DNA of 64,000 nt from Streptomyces sp. P9-A4 (GTDB taxonomy: Bacteria; Actinomycetota; Actinomycetes; Streptomycetales; Streptomycetaceae), in NCBI RefSeq assembly GCF_036634195.1, contig NZ_JAZIFY010000001.1, positions 1,250,501 through 1,314,500 on the forward strand, read 5' to 3'. Both the position numbers and the translations under genes were made by a program. The notes below the pieces were generated by a model that was given only the letters and a program-made list of their open reading frames with translations, did not search any database and was not told the DNA's origin. Shown in pieces: positions 53,869 to 63,330 of the stretch (positions within the stretch are counted from its first letter, which is position 1; the number at the start of each line of letters is the position of its first letter).

Positions 53869-55473
53869 ATGACCACCCTGCAGAGCGTCCCTGCCCTGGG
53901 GACGCACCCGGCGTCCGGCTCCCTCCCGAGCCGCGCCGAGACCCGGGACCAGCTTTCCAAGGCGACGTACGACCTCCTGGTGATCGGCGGCGGCATCCTG
54001 GGCATCTCCACCGCCTGGCACGCCGCGCAGTCGGGCCTGCGGGTGGCCCTGGTGGACGCCGGCGACTTCGCCGGCGCCACCTCCTCCGCCTCCTCGAAGC
54101 TTCTCCACGGCGGTCTGCGCTACCTGCAGACCGGCGCGGTGAAGCTGGTCGCGGAGAACCACTTCGAGCGGCGTGCGGTCTCCCGTCAGGTGGCACCGCA
54201 CCTCGCCAACCCCCTCACCTTCTACCTGCCCGTCTACAAGGGCGGCCCGCACGGCGCGGCCAAGCTCGGCGCCGGTGTCTTCGCCTACAGCGCCCTCTCG
54301 GCCTTCGGCGACGGCGTCGGTCACCTGCTCTCCCCCGCCAAGGCCGCGCAGGACGTGCCGGAGCTGCGCACCGACAACCTCAAGGCCGTCGCCGTCTACG
54401 GCGACGACCAGATGAACGACGCCCGGATGGCGCTGATGACGGTCCGCGCGGCCGTCGACGCCGGCGCCACCGTCCTCAACCACGCCGAGGTCACCGGGCT
54501 GCGCTTCACCAGGGGCCGGGTCACCGGCGCCGAGCTGAGGGACCGCACCAGCGGCGACGAGTTCGGTGTCTCCGCCCGTCTCGTGCTCAACGCGACCGGC
54601 CCGTGGGTCGACCACCTGCGCCGGATGGAGGACCCGAACGCGGCCCCCTCCATCCGCCTCTCCAAGGGCGCGCACCTGGTCCTCAAGCGGACCTCGCCGT
54701 GGAAGGCCGCCCTGGCCACCCCGATCGACAAGTACCGCATCACCTTCGCCCTCCCCTGGGAGGACATGCTGCTGCTCGGCACCACCGACGAGGAGTACGA
54801 GGGCGACCCCGGAAAGGTCGAGGTCACCGAGAAGGACACCGCCCAGATCCTGGACGAGGCCGCGTTCTCCATCCGCGACCAGCAGCTTTCGCGCGATCTG
54901 ATCACCTACTCCTTCGCCGGTCTGCGGGTGCTCCCGGGCGGTCCCGGCGACACCTCCAAGGCGAAGCGCGAGACGGTCGTGACCGAGGGCCGCGGCGGCA
55001 TGCTGTCGGTGGCCGGCGGCAAGTGGACGACCTTCCGGCACATCGGGCGTACGGTGATGAAGAAGCTGGAGCAGCTGCCCGGGCGCCCGCTCGGCGAGGA
55101 CTACGAGCCCGTGTCGTCGCTGCCGAAGCGGCTGCCGCTGCCCGGCATAGCCAACCCGAACGCGGTCGCGCACCGGCTGCTCGTGGACGGTCCGGCGCCC
55201 GGCCCCCGGATGGCCGCCGACACCGCCAGGCATCTGGCGACGCACTACGGCTCGCTCTCCTTCGACATCGCCCGCATGGCGAACGAGAACCCCGAGCTGG
55301 CCCGCCGCATCCACCCGGACGCGCCGGAGATCTGGGCGCAGGTCGCCTACGCCCGCGACCACGAGTGGGCCGAGACGGCGGACGACGTGCTGCGCCGCCG
55401 TACGACGCTGACCGTCCGCGGCCTCGCGACGGACGAGATCCGCAACGACGTCGAGAAGATGCTGGACAAGTAG
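53869..55473 (+). CDS. glpD: Glycerol-3-phosphate dehydrogenase GlpD (FAD-dependent)
   Basis: A 534-residue aerobic glycerol-3-phosphate dehydrogenase passing electrons to the quinone pool. The FAD motif is VIGGGILGISTAWHAAQSGLRVALVDAGDFAGATSSASSKLLHGGLRYL. The substrate region contains FALPWEDMLLLGTTDEEYEG, and the C-terminal cap domain ends in DDVLRRRTTLTVRGLATDEIRNDVEKML. ATG five nt after glpK, with GAGGAG inside the glpK end. It completes conversion of glycerol to dihydroxyacetone phosphate. Operon ends at the hairpin at 55509. Confidence 0.97.
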   Translation: MTTLQSVPALGTHPASGSLPSRAETRDQLSKATYDLLVIGGGILGISTAWHAAQSGLRVALVDAGDFAGATSSASSKLLHGGLRYLQTGAVKLVAENHFERRAVSRQVAPHLANPLTFYLPVYKGGPHGAAKLGAGVFAYSALSAFGDGVGHLLSPAKAAQDVPELRTDNLKAVAVYGDDQMNDARMALMTVRAAVDAGATVLNHAEVTGLRFTRGRVTGAELRDRTSGDEFGVSARLVLNATGPWVDHLRRMEDPNAAPSIRLSKGAHLVLKRTSPWKAALATPIDKYRITFALPWEDMLLLGTTDEEYEGDPGKVEVTEKDTAQILDEAAFSIRDQQLSRDLITYSFAGLRVLPGGPGDTSKAKRETVVTEGRGGMLSVAGGKWTTFRHIGRTVMKKLEQLPGRPLGEDYEPVSSLPKRLPLPGIANPNAVAHRLLVDGPAPGPRMAADTARHLATHYGSLSFDIARMANENPELARRIHPDAPEIWAQVAYARDHEWAETADDVLRRRTTLTVRGLATDEIRNDVEKMLDK

Positions 55474-55508
55474 CAGCGGTGGGCCGTGGGGGCAACTCCC
55501 CTGCGCAC

Positions 55509-55539
55509 AGGGGCGGTTCCTCTTCGGAGGGCCGCCCCT
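55509..55539 (+). terminator. Terminator of the glycerol operon
   Basis: Arms AGGGGCGG and CCGCCCCT with an inner CCTC-TTCG-GAGG stem carrying a stable UUCG tetraloop, 36 nt after the glpD stop. Confidence 0.82.
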
Positions 55540-55596
55540 GAGGTGTGCCACACGCCGTCCACACCGCCGCAACACTCGGCACGCAGAGTGGACGGC

Positions 55597-56658
55597 ATGA
55601 AGTTTCAGGTGCTCTCGATCGTCCACCACTCACCGCACCCGCTCACCGGCGAACTCCTCTCCGCCGCCGACCGCCTCGAGCAGGTCGTCTCGCTCGGCGA
55701 GACCGCCGAGCGGCTCGGCTTCGACGCGTACGCGGTCGGCGAGCGGCACGCGGGCCCGTTCCTGTCCTCCGCCCCGACCGTGCTGCTCGCCGCGCTGGCC
55801 GCCCGTACCTCCCGGATCCGACTCCTCACCGGCGTCACCGTGGTCGCGGTCCTCGACCCGGTCCGGGTCGCCGAGGACTACGCCACCCTCGACCAGCTCT
55901 CCCGCGGCCGGCTCGAACTCGTCGTCGGCAAGGGCGCGGAGGCCGGGCACTTCGACCTCTTCGGTCTCGACGAGGAGCGGCAGTGGGACCTCCAGCAGGA
56001 GAAGTACGAACTCCTGCGCCGGCTCTGGACGGAGGAGGGCGTCGACTGGGAGGGCGAGTTCCGGCCCGCGCTGAAGAACGTCACCACGATCCCGCGGCCG
56101 TACGCCGGTCCGCCCCGGATCTGGCACGGCTCGGCCACGAGCCCCCGGTCCCCCGAACTCGCGGCGAAGCACGGGGACCCGCTCTTCACCGCCAACGCGA
56201 TCCAGCCGCGCGAGGCGTACGCGAAGCTCATCGCCCTCTACCGGGAGAAGTTCGAGGAGTACGGGCACGACCCGGCCCACGCGCGCGTGGCGGCCGGTTC
56301 CGGCGGGCTGCTCATCGCCGACACGGCCGAGCAGGCGGTCGCCCGGTACAAGGAGCTGTACGAGGCGAAGGTGCGGCAGAGCTTCAGGCCGCATCTGGAG
56401 GGGAAGGCGGGCTACAACACCCCGTTCCGCACGATCGAGGACGCGATCGCCGGCGGCCCGCAGCTGATCGGCTCGCCGCAGCAGATCATCGACAAGATCC
56501 TCGGCTACCACGCGCACTACCGGCACGACCTGCAGTCCGTCACCGTCGACACCTTCGGCCAGTCGACGGCCGAGCAGGCCGAGACGCTCCAGCGGTTCGC
56601 CGAGGAGATCGCGCCCGTGGTCCGGAGGGAGGCGCCGAGCACGCTCTGGGAGGAGTGA
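55597..56658 (+). CDS. LLM class flavin-dependent oxidoreductase
   Basis: A 353-residue luciferase-like monooxygenase, an (alpha/beta)8-barrel using FMNH2 or F420H2. The N-terminal strand is KFQVLSIVHHSP, and the barrel continues with LGFDAYAVGERHAGPF, IRLLTGVTVVAVLDPVRVAEDYATLDQLSRGRLELVVGKG and QLIGSPQQIIDKILGYH. The family's start motif and ...EDYATLDQLSRGR are clear. ATG before KFQVL was chosen; ribosome site weak. It lies alone between the glycerol operon and the PAC2 gene and is not part of the conserved block. Substrate unknown. Confidence 0.92.
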   Translation: MKFQVLSIVHHSPHPLTGELLSAADRLEQVVSLGETAERLGFDAYAVGERHAGPFLSSAPTVLLAALAARTSRIRLLTGVTVVAVLDPVRVAEDYATLDQLSRGRLELVVGKGAEAGHFDLFGLDEERQWDLQQEKYELLRRLWTEEGVDWEGEFRPALKNVTTIPRPYAGPPRIWHGSATSPRSPELAAKHGDPLFTANAIQPREAYAKLIALYREKFEEYGHDPAHARVAAGSGGLLIADTAEQAVARYKELYEAKVRQSFRPHLEGKAGYNTPFRTIEDAIAGGPQLIGSPQQIIDKILGYHAHYRHDLQSVTVDTFGQSTAEQAETLQRFAEEIAPVVRREAPSTLWEE

Positions 56659-56799
56659 GACCTCCGTGTGCGGAGGCGAGTTCCTGGGTAGTCGATCAAG
56701 GCCGCACGGGTTTTCGGGGGTGTCCGGGGGCTGCGGACGGGCCTCCGGAAAGCCGTAAGGTTGGTCCGTACGACAGGAACTTCGAAAAGGAGGCGCTGG

Positions 56800-57891
56800 G
56801 TGATCGAGCTCGAGGGGGTACCCGAGCTGATCGACCCGGTCATGGTGGCCGCGTTCGAGGGCTGGAACGACGCCGGCGACGCCGCCTCCACCGCGGTCGC
56901 CCACCTGGACCGGGAATGGAAGGGCGAGGTGTTCGCGGCGCTCGACGCCGAGGACTACTACGACTTCCAGGTCAACCGGCCGACGGTCTTCCTGGAGAAC
57001 GGCGTACGGAAGATCACCTGGCCGACGACCCGGCTCTCCGTGGTCCGGGTCGGCGGCGACAAGCCGCGCGACCTGGTGCTCGTGCGCGGGATCGAGCCGT
57101 CGATGCGCTGGCGCTCCTTCTGCAACGAGCTGCTCGCCTTCGCGCACGAGCTGGGCGTGGAGATGGTCGTGATCCTGGGCGCGCTGCTCGGGGACACCCC
57201 GCACACCCGGCCGGTCCCGGTCAGCGGCGTCACCTCCGACCCGGACCTGGCGCGCACGATGGACCTGGAGGAGACGCGGTACGAGGGCCCGACGGGCATC
57301 GTCGGCATCCTCCAGGAGGCGTGCACGCACGCGGGCGTGCCGGCGGTGAGCCTGTGGGCGGCGGTGCCGCACTACGTGTCGCAGCCCCCGAACCCGAAGG
57401 CGACGCTGGCCCTCCTCAACCGCCTGGAGGACCTCATCGGTCTGCGCATCCCGCTGGGCGAGCTGCCCGAGGACGCGCGGGCCTGGCAGCTGGGCGTGGA
57501 CCAGCTGGCGGCCGAGGACAGCGAGGTCGCGGAGTACGTGCAGACGCTGGAGGAGGCCCGGGACACGGCGGAGCTGCCGGAGGCCTCGGGCGAGGCCATC
57601 GCCCGGGAGTTCGAGCGGTATCTGCGGCGGCGCGAGCCGGGCTCGGGGCCGGGTTCCGGTCCGGGCGTGGCCACGGAGGGCGGCGACTTCCTCCGCGACC
57701 CGGGCAGCGGCCGTACGCGCCCGCCGAAGCCGGAGCGGCCGGGTCCGGAGTCGGCACCGGGGACGGAGCCGGGGGCCGAGGCGGAGCCGGAGTCCGAGGC
57801 AGCGTCCGAGCCGGCGTCCGAGCCGGAGACGGGGCCGGAGACGGAGTCCGGGCCGGATGCGCCCGACGCGGACGGCGATTCGGAGAAGTAG
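56800..57891 (+). CDS. parJ: PAC2 family protein, probable ParJ orthologue
   Basis: A 363-residue PAC2-family protein (related in fold to proteasome assembly chaperone 2). Core motifs are VMVAAFEGWNDAGDAASTAVAHL at the N-terminus, GIEPSMRWRSFCNELLAFA, VVILGALLGDTPHTRPVPVSG and a helical tail EDSEVAEYVQTLEEARD. The last ~80 residues are a disordered acidic, Pro/Glu/Gly-rich tail. GTG start with perfect AAAAGGAGG upstream. By position between glpD and mshC it corresponds to SCO1662 of S. coelicolor, reported as ParJ, which binds the chromosome-segregation ATPase ParA. The gene name rests on that synteny. Confidence 0.82.
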   Translation: MIELEGVPELIDPVMVAAFEGWNDAGDAASTAVAHLDREWKGEVFAALDAEDYYDFQVNRPTVFLENGVRKITWPTTRLSVVRVGGDKPRDLVLVRGIEPSMRWRSFCNELLAFAHELGVEMVVILGALLGDTPHTRPVPVSGVTSDPDLARTMDLEETRYEGPTGIVGILQEACTHAGVPAVSLWAAVPHYVSQPPNPKATLALLNRLEDLIGLRIPLGELPEDARAWQLGVDQLAAEDSEVAEYVQTLEEARDTAELPEASGEAIAREFERYLRRREPGSGPGSGPGVATEGGDFLRDPGSGRTRPPKPERPGPESAPGTEPGAEAEPESEAASEPASEPETGPETESGPDAPDADGDSEK

Positions 57892-57897
57892 CGCACG

Positions 57898-57933
57898 GTA
57901 CGGGAGGGGTGCCCCAGGGCGCCCCTCCCGTAC
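57898..57933. terminator. Bidirectional terminator between PAC2 and GH31 genes
   Basis: Stem GTACGGGAGGGG / CCCCTCCCGTAC continued by GCCC/GGGC with a 2-nt loop; flanking GCGCAC/GTGTGC can extend it. Between convergent genes. Confidence 0.88.
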
Positions 57934-57953
57934 GTGTGCCGGGCGCGGTCCTG

Positions 57954-60900
57954 TCAGGCGCAGCCGAACCGGGCCGCCGCCCAGTCCCCGTGGTCGCCGC
58001 TCCTGGACCCGTTGGTGTCCGTGATCCGCAGCCGGACGTGCCGCGCCCCGGTCACGTCGACGTTCACGGGCAGGGTCGCGGAAGCGCCGGTGAGCCGGGG
58101 CGAGGTCCACAGGACCTTGCCGTCGGCCTCGACCGAGAAGGCCACCTCCCCGTAGCCGTTGATCTCGTCGTCGATGCCGACGTCGGCGGTGAGGGTGGTG
58201 CATCGGCCGCCGAGGTAGACCTCGATGTCGGAGTCGGCGTGGGCGCCGATGCCCTTCTCGTAGGTCTGTCCGGCCAGGGTGAGGGGCCGGCCGTCGGTGG
58301 CGCCGGACTCGCCGTTGGAGCGGTCGCGTTCGGGCGGTCCCCAGCCGTTGGTGGACCGGAGCCAGACCAGGTCGCTCGCCCAGGCGTCGCCGGTCGGCGG
58401 CGGGGGCATCACGCCGGCCGCGAACCGCTGGACGGCGGTGCGGTCGGTGTCCCCGGCGCGGTGGCGGGCGGTCGCCGTGAGGGTCGCCTCGCCGGGTGTG
58501 GCGTCCGCGGCGGGGGTGACGGCGACCTCGACCCGGCGGGTGGTGCCGGCCGGGACGCGGTCGACCGGCGCGGCCGGGGTGACCCGCCAGCCGGCCGGGA
58601 CGTCCAGGGAGACCCGTACGTCGGTGGCGTCCCGGGTGCCCGCGGTGACGTCCACGGCGACGGTGCCGGGCACCCCGGCGCCCAGCTCCTGCCCGGTGGG
58701 TGCGGCCAGGACGGCGGAGGCGCCCGGTACGGCGCCGCCGACCGCGCTGGTGTCGGTCAGGCGCAGTTCGAAGGCGCGGCCGGTGGACAGGGCGGCTGTC
58801 TTGACCCGGACCACTCCCCCACGCTCGTCGCGGTCGTACCACCAGCCCTGGGAGGCGGCCTCGAAGGCGGCCCGGGAGCCGAGGGCGGGCAGCTCGCGCC
58901 CGTCGAGCCGGACGGTGCCGGGGGCGTCGCCGGTGTGGAGCGTGAAGGCGTACGGCCGGGCGGCCGGCTTGCCCGGGTACGCGCCACGGCTCGCGCCGAT
59001 CCGGACGGTCACGTCGCCGGGGCCGCCGTTCGGGGCACGCACCTCGGCGCGCTGGGTGGCGTACCGGCCGGTGCGGTGGTCGCGGGTGACGCCGTCGTCC
59101 TCGTACAGCTCGAAGGAGGAGCTGCCCTTGGGGTAGACGTCCCAGGCGATCGGGTCGCCGGGGGCGCGGTCGGTGTACGAGCGGATGCCGCCGGGCCACA
59201 TGGGGACGGTCGCCCCGGCCCGTACGAAGAGGGGCAGCGTGTCGAGCGGGGCGCTGTAGTCGTCGAGGGTGACGGGACCCTCGTAGGTGCGCCCGTTCCA
59301 GTAGTCGATCCAGGTGCCCTTCGGGAGATAGATGGCGTCGCGCTCCACCGCGTCCTTGTACACGGGGGCGACGAGGAAGTCCTCGCCGCTGAGGAACTCG
59401 TACTTCGCGGCCTCGGTCGCGGCCTTCGCGTCGTCCGGGTACTCCAGGGCGAGCGGCCGGGCGAGGCCGACGCCGGTCTTCGTGGCCCGGTACGCGTGGC
59501 TGTAGATGTACGGGAGCAGTGCCTCGTGGAGCTTGAGGGAGGCGCGGTTGACCGTGGTGTAGGGCTCGCCGTACCGGAAGGGCTGCTTGTCGTTGGCCGC
59601 CCAGCCGTCCATGGTCATGGTGACGGGCAGGAAGGTCTTCCACTGGAGGTCGCGGGTGTACGTCTTGGCGCTGCCGCCGAAGATGCCGTCGACGTCACCG
59701 GTGGTGTAGGCGAGTCCGGACATGGACGCGCCCGCGTAGGTGGGGATCTGCCAGCGGATGTAGTCCCAGCTGCCGGACTGGTCGCCGGACCACTGGACAC
59801 CGCAGCGCTGGGCGCCGGACCAGCTCTCGGGGGCCCAGGTGAAGCCGCGGGCGTCGCTGTGGGCCTCGATGCCGGCGTGGGCGTCCTTGCAGCCGTCGAG
59901 GGCGAACTTGTAGCCCTCGCCGACCCAGGCGACGTCGAGCTTGGCGACCCGCTGGCCGGCCTTGACCTGCTCTTCGAGCTTGTCGATGCCGTCCTGGGTC
60001 CAGAGGCCGAGCTTCATGCCGTGCTCCCCGAGCCCCGCGGAGGCCTCGGGGAGGTTCTCGTAGCCGCAGCCATAGCCGTCGTTGACGAGCATCCACCCGT
60101 TGGGCATGTCGTTGGCGACGTAGCCGTCGGCGACCTTCAGGGCGTCGAGGGTGCGGCGCTCGCCCCGGTTGGCGTTGTGGAGGTAGCAGTCGGCGTCGCC
60201 TATCTCCAGGCCGTACACGGGCGGCAGGAAGGGCTTGCCGGTGAGCCGGGTGTACTGGCCGATGACGTCCTTGACGGCGTCGCGGCCGGTGCCGGCGAAG
60301 TAGTAGGCGTCGAAGCGCTGTTCCTTGGCGCTGGTGGTGACGGGCTCGGTGAAGGCGTAGGTGTTGGGGGCGTAGGTGTTGCGGTAGACGCCGTATCCGG
60401 CGGAGGAGAGGTAGAAGGGGACCGAGTTGGGGTGGCCGCCGTCGTTCCAGTCGTAGTCGACGCCGACCTCGACGGTCTTGTCGCGGTGGGAGGTGTTGCC
60501 GCGCCCGTTCTGCATCCCGGCACCGTAGAACTGCTCGGTGGCGCCGCGGTCGAGGGTCTGGGTGGTGCGGTCGGCGGTCCAGCTGAGGCCGCTGGTCTCG
60601 CTCCACAGGGGAGTGCCGTCGGCGCGGACGGCGGCGAAGCGGAGCGGGGACTTGTAGGCCCGCAGGGTCACCTTGGCGGTGCTCAGTTCGTAGCGGTCGC
60701 CCCGGTCGCGCCAGCGGGTGGCCGGGGGCGGGCCCTGGGGCAGGGTGATGTCGGTGCCGGTGGGGTCGGTGAACGTGCCGTCGGGGGCCAGTTCGATGCG
60801 GAAGGTGTCGGCGGTGACGAAGCTGACCCGGGCCTGGGCCTGGCCGGCGGTCAGCCGGTAGACGGCTCCGTCGGCGGCGAAGGCGGTGACCTCGCCGACG

Positions 60901-61031
60901 GTGGTGCCGGGGGCCGGTGCGGAGGTGTCGGACGGTTCGGCGGTGGCGGTGGCACCGGGGCCCGCGAAGGCGGTGAGCAGCCCGAGCAGTGCACCGGCGA
61001 CCGCAGCTCTCATGCGCATTGATGATTGCAT
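57954..61031 (-). CDS. Secreted glycoside hydrolase family 31 protein with NEW3 and NPCBM domains
   Basis: A 1025-residue extracellular alpha-glycosidase. A signal peptide (RAAVAGALLGLLTAFAGPGATATA) is followed by the N-terminal beta-sandwich, then the GH31 barrel. The nucleophile aspartate lies in RVAKLDVAWVGEGY, and the acid/base aspartate in QWSGDQSGSWDYIRW. A beta domain follows, then a NEW3 domain (GTVAVDVTAGTRDATDVRVSLDVPAGW) and a C-terminal NPCBM sugar-binding module (GIGAHADSDIEVYLGGRCTTL, HGDWAAARFGC). Three ATGs (61031, 61019, 61013) are possible; none has a clear ribosome site. Likely attacks alpha-glucans or alpha-galactosides outside the cell; exact linkage unknown. Confidence 0.92.
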   Translation of the reverse strand: MQSSMRMRAAVAGALLGLLTAFAGPGATATAEPSDTSAPAPGTTVGEVTAFAADGAVYRLTAGQAQARVSFVTADTFRIELAPDGTFTDPTGTDITLPQGPPPATRWRDRGDRYELSTAKVTLRAYKSPLRFAAVRADGTPLWSETSGLSWTADRTTQTLDRGATEQFYGAGMQNGRGNTSHRDKTVEVGVDYDWNDGGHPNSVPFYLSSAGYGVYRNTYAPNTYAFTEPVTTSAKEQRFDAYYFAGTGRDAVKDVIGQYTRLTGKPFLPPVYGLEIGDADCYLHNANRGERRTLDALKVADGYVANDMPNGWMLVNDGYGCGYENLPEASAGLGEHGMKLGLWTQDGIDKLEEQVKAGQRVAKLDVAWVGEGYKFALDGCKDAHAGIEAHSDARGFTWAPESWSGAQRCGVQWSGDQSGSWDYIRWQIPTYAGASMSGLAYTTGDVDGIFGGSAKTYTRDLQWKTFLPVTMTMDGWAANDKQPFRYGEPYTTVNRASLKLHEALLPYIYSHAYRATKTGVGLARPLALEYPDDAKAATEAAKYEFLSGEDFLVAPVYKDAVERDAIYLPKGTWIDYWNGRTYEGPVTLDDYSAPLDTLPLFVRAGATVPMWPGGIRSYTDRAPGDPIAWDVYPKGSSSFELYEDDGVTRDHRTGRYATQRAEVRAPNGGPGDVTVRIGASRGAYPGKPAARPYAFTLHTGDAPGTVRLDGRELPALGSRAAFEAASQGWWYDRDERGGVVRVKTAALSTGRAFELRLTDTSAVGGAVPGASAVLAAPTGQELGAGVPGTVAVDVTAGTRDATDVRVSLDVPAGWRVTPAAPVDRVPAGTTRRVEVAVTPAADATPGEATLTATARHRAGDTDRTAVQRFAAGVMPPPPTGDAWASDLVWLRSTNGWGPPERDRSNGESGATDGRPLTLAGQTYEKGIGAHADSDIEVYLGGRCTTLTADVGIDDEINGYGEVAFSVEADGKVLWTSPRLTGASATLPVNVDVTGARHVRLRITDTNGSRSGDHGDWAAARFGCA

Positions 61032-61077
61032 GGGGCTTATTTAGCGCAGATTCGAGCATCGCGACAGGGCAAAAAGG

Positions 61078-61116
61078 AACCGCCCCCGGACTTCGTCAGG
61101 AAGTCCAAGGGCGGTT
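61078..61116 (-). terminator. Terminator after mshC
   Basis: Stem AACCGCCC-cc-GGACTT with AAGTCC-aa-GGGCGGTT, 7-nt loop, followed on the minus strand by CCTTTTTG. It ends the mshC transcript before the GH31 gene. Confidence 0.85.
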
Positions 61117-61145
61117 GCACAAACGGGAGTTGCGCGGGAGGGGTA

Positions 61146-62375
61146 CTACAGGGCGACGCCCAGGAGCGCGTCGACGGCGCGGGAGACGAGTCCGGGGGCG
61201 GAGTCGTCGTCGCCGCCCTCGGCCGTCTGGAGCGCGGCCCAGCGGTCCACCGCGGCGAGCGCGGTGGGGGTGTCGAGGTCGTCGGAGAGCGCCTCGCGGA
61301 GCTCCTCGACGAGCGCGTCGGCGGGGGTGCCGTCGGGGCGGGAGACGGCGGCGCGCCAGCGCCCGAGGCGCTCCACGGCGTCCTGGAGGACCTGGTCGGT
61401 CCACTCCCAGTCGTCGCGGTAGCGGTGGGAGAGGAGCGCGAGCCGGATGGCGGCCGGGTCGACGCCGTCGCGGCGGAGCTTCGAGACGAAGACCAGGTTG
61501 CCGCGCGACTTGGACATCTTCTCGCCGTCGAGGCCGACCATGCCGGCGTGGACGTACGCCTTGGCCATGGGGAACTCGCCGGTGAGGGCCTGGGCGTGGG
61601 AGGCGCCCATCTCGTGGTGCGGGAAGATCAGGTCGGACCCGCCGCCCTGCACGTCGAAGCCCATGCCGAGGTGGTCGAGGGCGATGGCGACGCACTCGAT
61701 GTGCCAGCCGGGGCGGCCTGCGCCGAGGCTGGCGCCGTCCCAGCTCGGCTCGCCCTCGCGGGCGGCCATCCAGAGCATCGGGTCGAGCGGGTTCTTCTTG
61801 CCGGAGCGCTCCGGGTCCCCGCCGCGCTCGGCGGAGAGGTGGCGCATCAGCTCGTTGGTGTAGTTCGAGACCTGCCCGAAGTGCGGGTCGGCGTCGACGG
61901 AGAAGTAGACGTCGCCTTCCAGCTCGTAGGCGGCACCGGAGTCACGCAGGCGCTCGACGAGCGGGACGATGCCGGGTATGGCCTCGACGGCGCCGATGTA
62001 GTGCTGCGGGGGCAGCATCCGCAGGGCGGTCATGTCCTCGCGGAAGAGGGCGGTCTCGCGCTCGGCGAGGCCGACCCAGTCGATGCCGTCGCGGATCGCG
62101 CGCTCAAGGAGCGGGTCGTCCACGTCCGTGACGTTCTGGACGTAGTGCACCTGCCGCTTGGTGTCGAGCCACACGCGCTGAACGAGGTCGAACGCGTTGT
62201 AGGTCGCCGCGTGACCCATGTGGGTCGCGTCGTACGGCGTGATGCCGCAGACGTAGATACGGGCGACGGGGCCGGGGGCGAGGGTGACTCGTCCGCCGGT
62301 CGCGGTGTCGTGGATCCGGAGGTCGCGGCCCTTGCCGGGAAGGGCGGGGACCTCAGAAGCGGGCCAGGCATGCAT
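61146..62375 (-). CDS. mshC: L-cysteine:1D-myo-inositol 2-amino-2-deoxy-alpha-D-glucopyranoside ligase MshC
   Basis: A 409-residue ligase for the third step of mycothiol synthesis, joining cysteine to GlcN-Ins with ATP. It is a cysteinyl-tRNA synthetase relative without the anticodon domain. HIGH-type motif [18 protein letters not shown] motif [11 protein letters not shown], and zinc ligands (VCGITPYD cysteine, [21 protein letters not shown]). The ATG before HAWPASEVP was chosen; ribosome site weak. Normal length for the family. Preceded on the same strand by the SCO1664-family gene and a hairpin. Confidence 0.96.
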   Translation of the reverse strand: MHAWPASEVPALPGKGRDLRIHDTATGGRVTLAPGPVARIYVCGITPYDATHMGHAATYNAFDLVQRVWLDTKRQVHYVQNVTDVDDPLLERAIRDGIDWVGLAERETALFREDMTALRMLPPQHYIGAVEAIPGIVPLVERLRDSGAAYELEGDVYFSVDADPHFGQVSNYTNELMRHLSAERGGDPERSGKKNPLDPMLWMAAREGEPSWDGASLGAGRPGWHIECVAIALDHLGMGFDVQGGGSDLIFPHHEMGASHAQALTGEFPMAKAYVHAGMVGLDGEKMSKSRGNLVFVSKLRRDGVDPAAIRLALLSHRYRDDWEWTDQVLQDAVERLGRWRAAVSRPDGTPADALVEELREALSDDLDTPTALAAVDRWAALQTAEGGDDDSAPGLVSRAVDALLGVAL

Positions 62376-62459
62376 GACCCGAGCGTAACCGGACAGGTGT
62401 TCCGGATACGAACCGGATCCGGGATCTTGACCGATTAGGCGCTCTTGCGGGTCGGAGGC

Positions 62460-62490
62460 GTGCGTGCATACCCCCCAGGGGTGCACGCAC
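62460..62490 (-). terminator. Hairpin between SCO1664-family gene and mshC
   Basis: Stem GTGCGTGCA / TGCACGCAC with inner CCCC/GGGG pairing, 37 nt after the SCO1664-family stop and 85 nt before mshC. No U-tract; a terminator or attenuator. Confidence 0.65.
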
Positions 62491-62526
62491 ATTCCCCGCG
62501 CCTTGGCCGAAACTTTTCGGTCGGGC

Positions 62527-63330
62527 TCAGACCGGCGGCCAAGGGATCGCCGGCCACTGCCCCGAGGGCTCCGGATGCCGTCCGGTGGCGCGCAGCGCCC
62601 CCACGCGGGCGCGTACCGCCGCCACCTCGGCGCCGGTCAGCAGTTCCGCCAGACGGGTGGCGAGCGGCGCCCCGGGGGCCAGGGAGCGGTCGAGCCCGTC
62701 GAGCACCCCGGCGGCCTCGGCGGGCAGCTCCTCGCCCGCCCAGCCCCACAGCAGGGTGCGCAGCTTGTCGTCCACGTGGAACGTGACCCCGTGGTCGATG
62801 CCGTAGAGGTGCCCGTCGGGGGCCGGGAGCAGATGCCCGCCCTTGCGGTCGCCGTTGTTGATCACGGCGTCCAGGACGGCGAGCCGCCGCAGCTCCGGGG
62901 TGTCCGCGTGGACCAGCAGCGCGGTCCGGTCCTCGTCCACCTGGGCGGGCCCGACGGCCTTCCAGCCCTCTCCCGGCTCGTCGTCCTCGGTGAGGGCGAG
63001 CAGCCGGGCCCCGGGATCGGCCTCGATCCACAGCTGGACCATCCCCTCGCCGTACGGTCCGTCGCGGAGCACCGTCGGCGGCACCAGGCCCCAGCCGGTC
63101 GCCTCGGAGATCTCGTACGCGGCGACCTCCCGCTGCGCGAGGGTGCCGTCGGGGAAGTCCCACAAGGGCTGCTCCCCCGCGACCGGCTTGTAGACGCAGG
63201 CCGCCTCGCGTCCCTCGTGGGCGACGGAGCAGTACAGGACGGCGTTGGAGGCCTCGCGGACCTGGCCGCGGACGGTCAGCTCACCGTGGGCGAGCAGCTC
63301 GGCGTCCTGGGGCGTCGAAGGGCTGCTCAT
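62527..63330 (-). CDS. SCO1664 family protein (PI3/4-kinase-like fold predicted)
   Basis: A 267-residue protein of a family found only in actinobacteria, next to mshC and a DUF3090 gene. The middle shows a kinase-like pair, [11 protein letters not shown] (catalytic-loop-like Asp-Arg) and [11 protein letters not shown] (DxG-like metal site), similar to the phosphatidylinositol 3/4-kinase fold. An ATP-site lysine may be in [17 protein letters not shown]. No experimental function is known to me. The ATG overlaps the DUF3090 stop by 4 nt (ATGA), so they are translated together. Confidence 0.88.
   Translation of the reverse strand: MSSPSTPQDAELLAHGELTVRGQVREASNAVLYCSVAHEGREAACVYKPVAGEQPLWDFPDGTLAQREVAAYEISEATGWGLVPPTVLRDGPYGEGMVQLWIEADPGARLLALTEDDEPGEGWKAVGPAQVDEDRTALLVHADTPELRRLAVLDAVINNGDRKGGHLLPAPDGHLYGIDHGVTFHVDDKLRTLLWGWAGEELPAEAAGVLDGLDRSLAPGAPLATRLAELLTGAEVAAVRARVGALRATGRHPEPSGQWPAIPWPPV

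Noticed and set aside
55545..61022. A very long plus-strand open frame (over 1800 codons) across the LLM, PAC2 and GH31 region
   Set aside because: It runs out of frame through the LLM and PAC2 genes and antisense to GH31. Its protein is low-complexity Arg/Gly/Ala, a GC-bias artefact.
62376..62459. SigR-type promoter before mshC
   Set aside because: A GGAAC is present on the minus strand but no GTT lies at the required distance.
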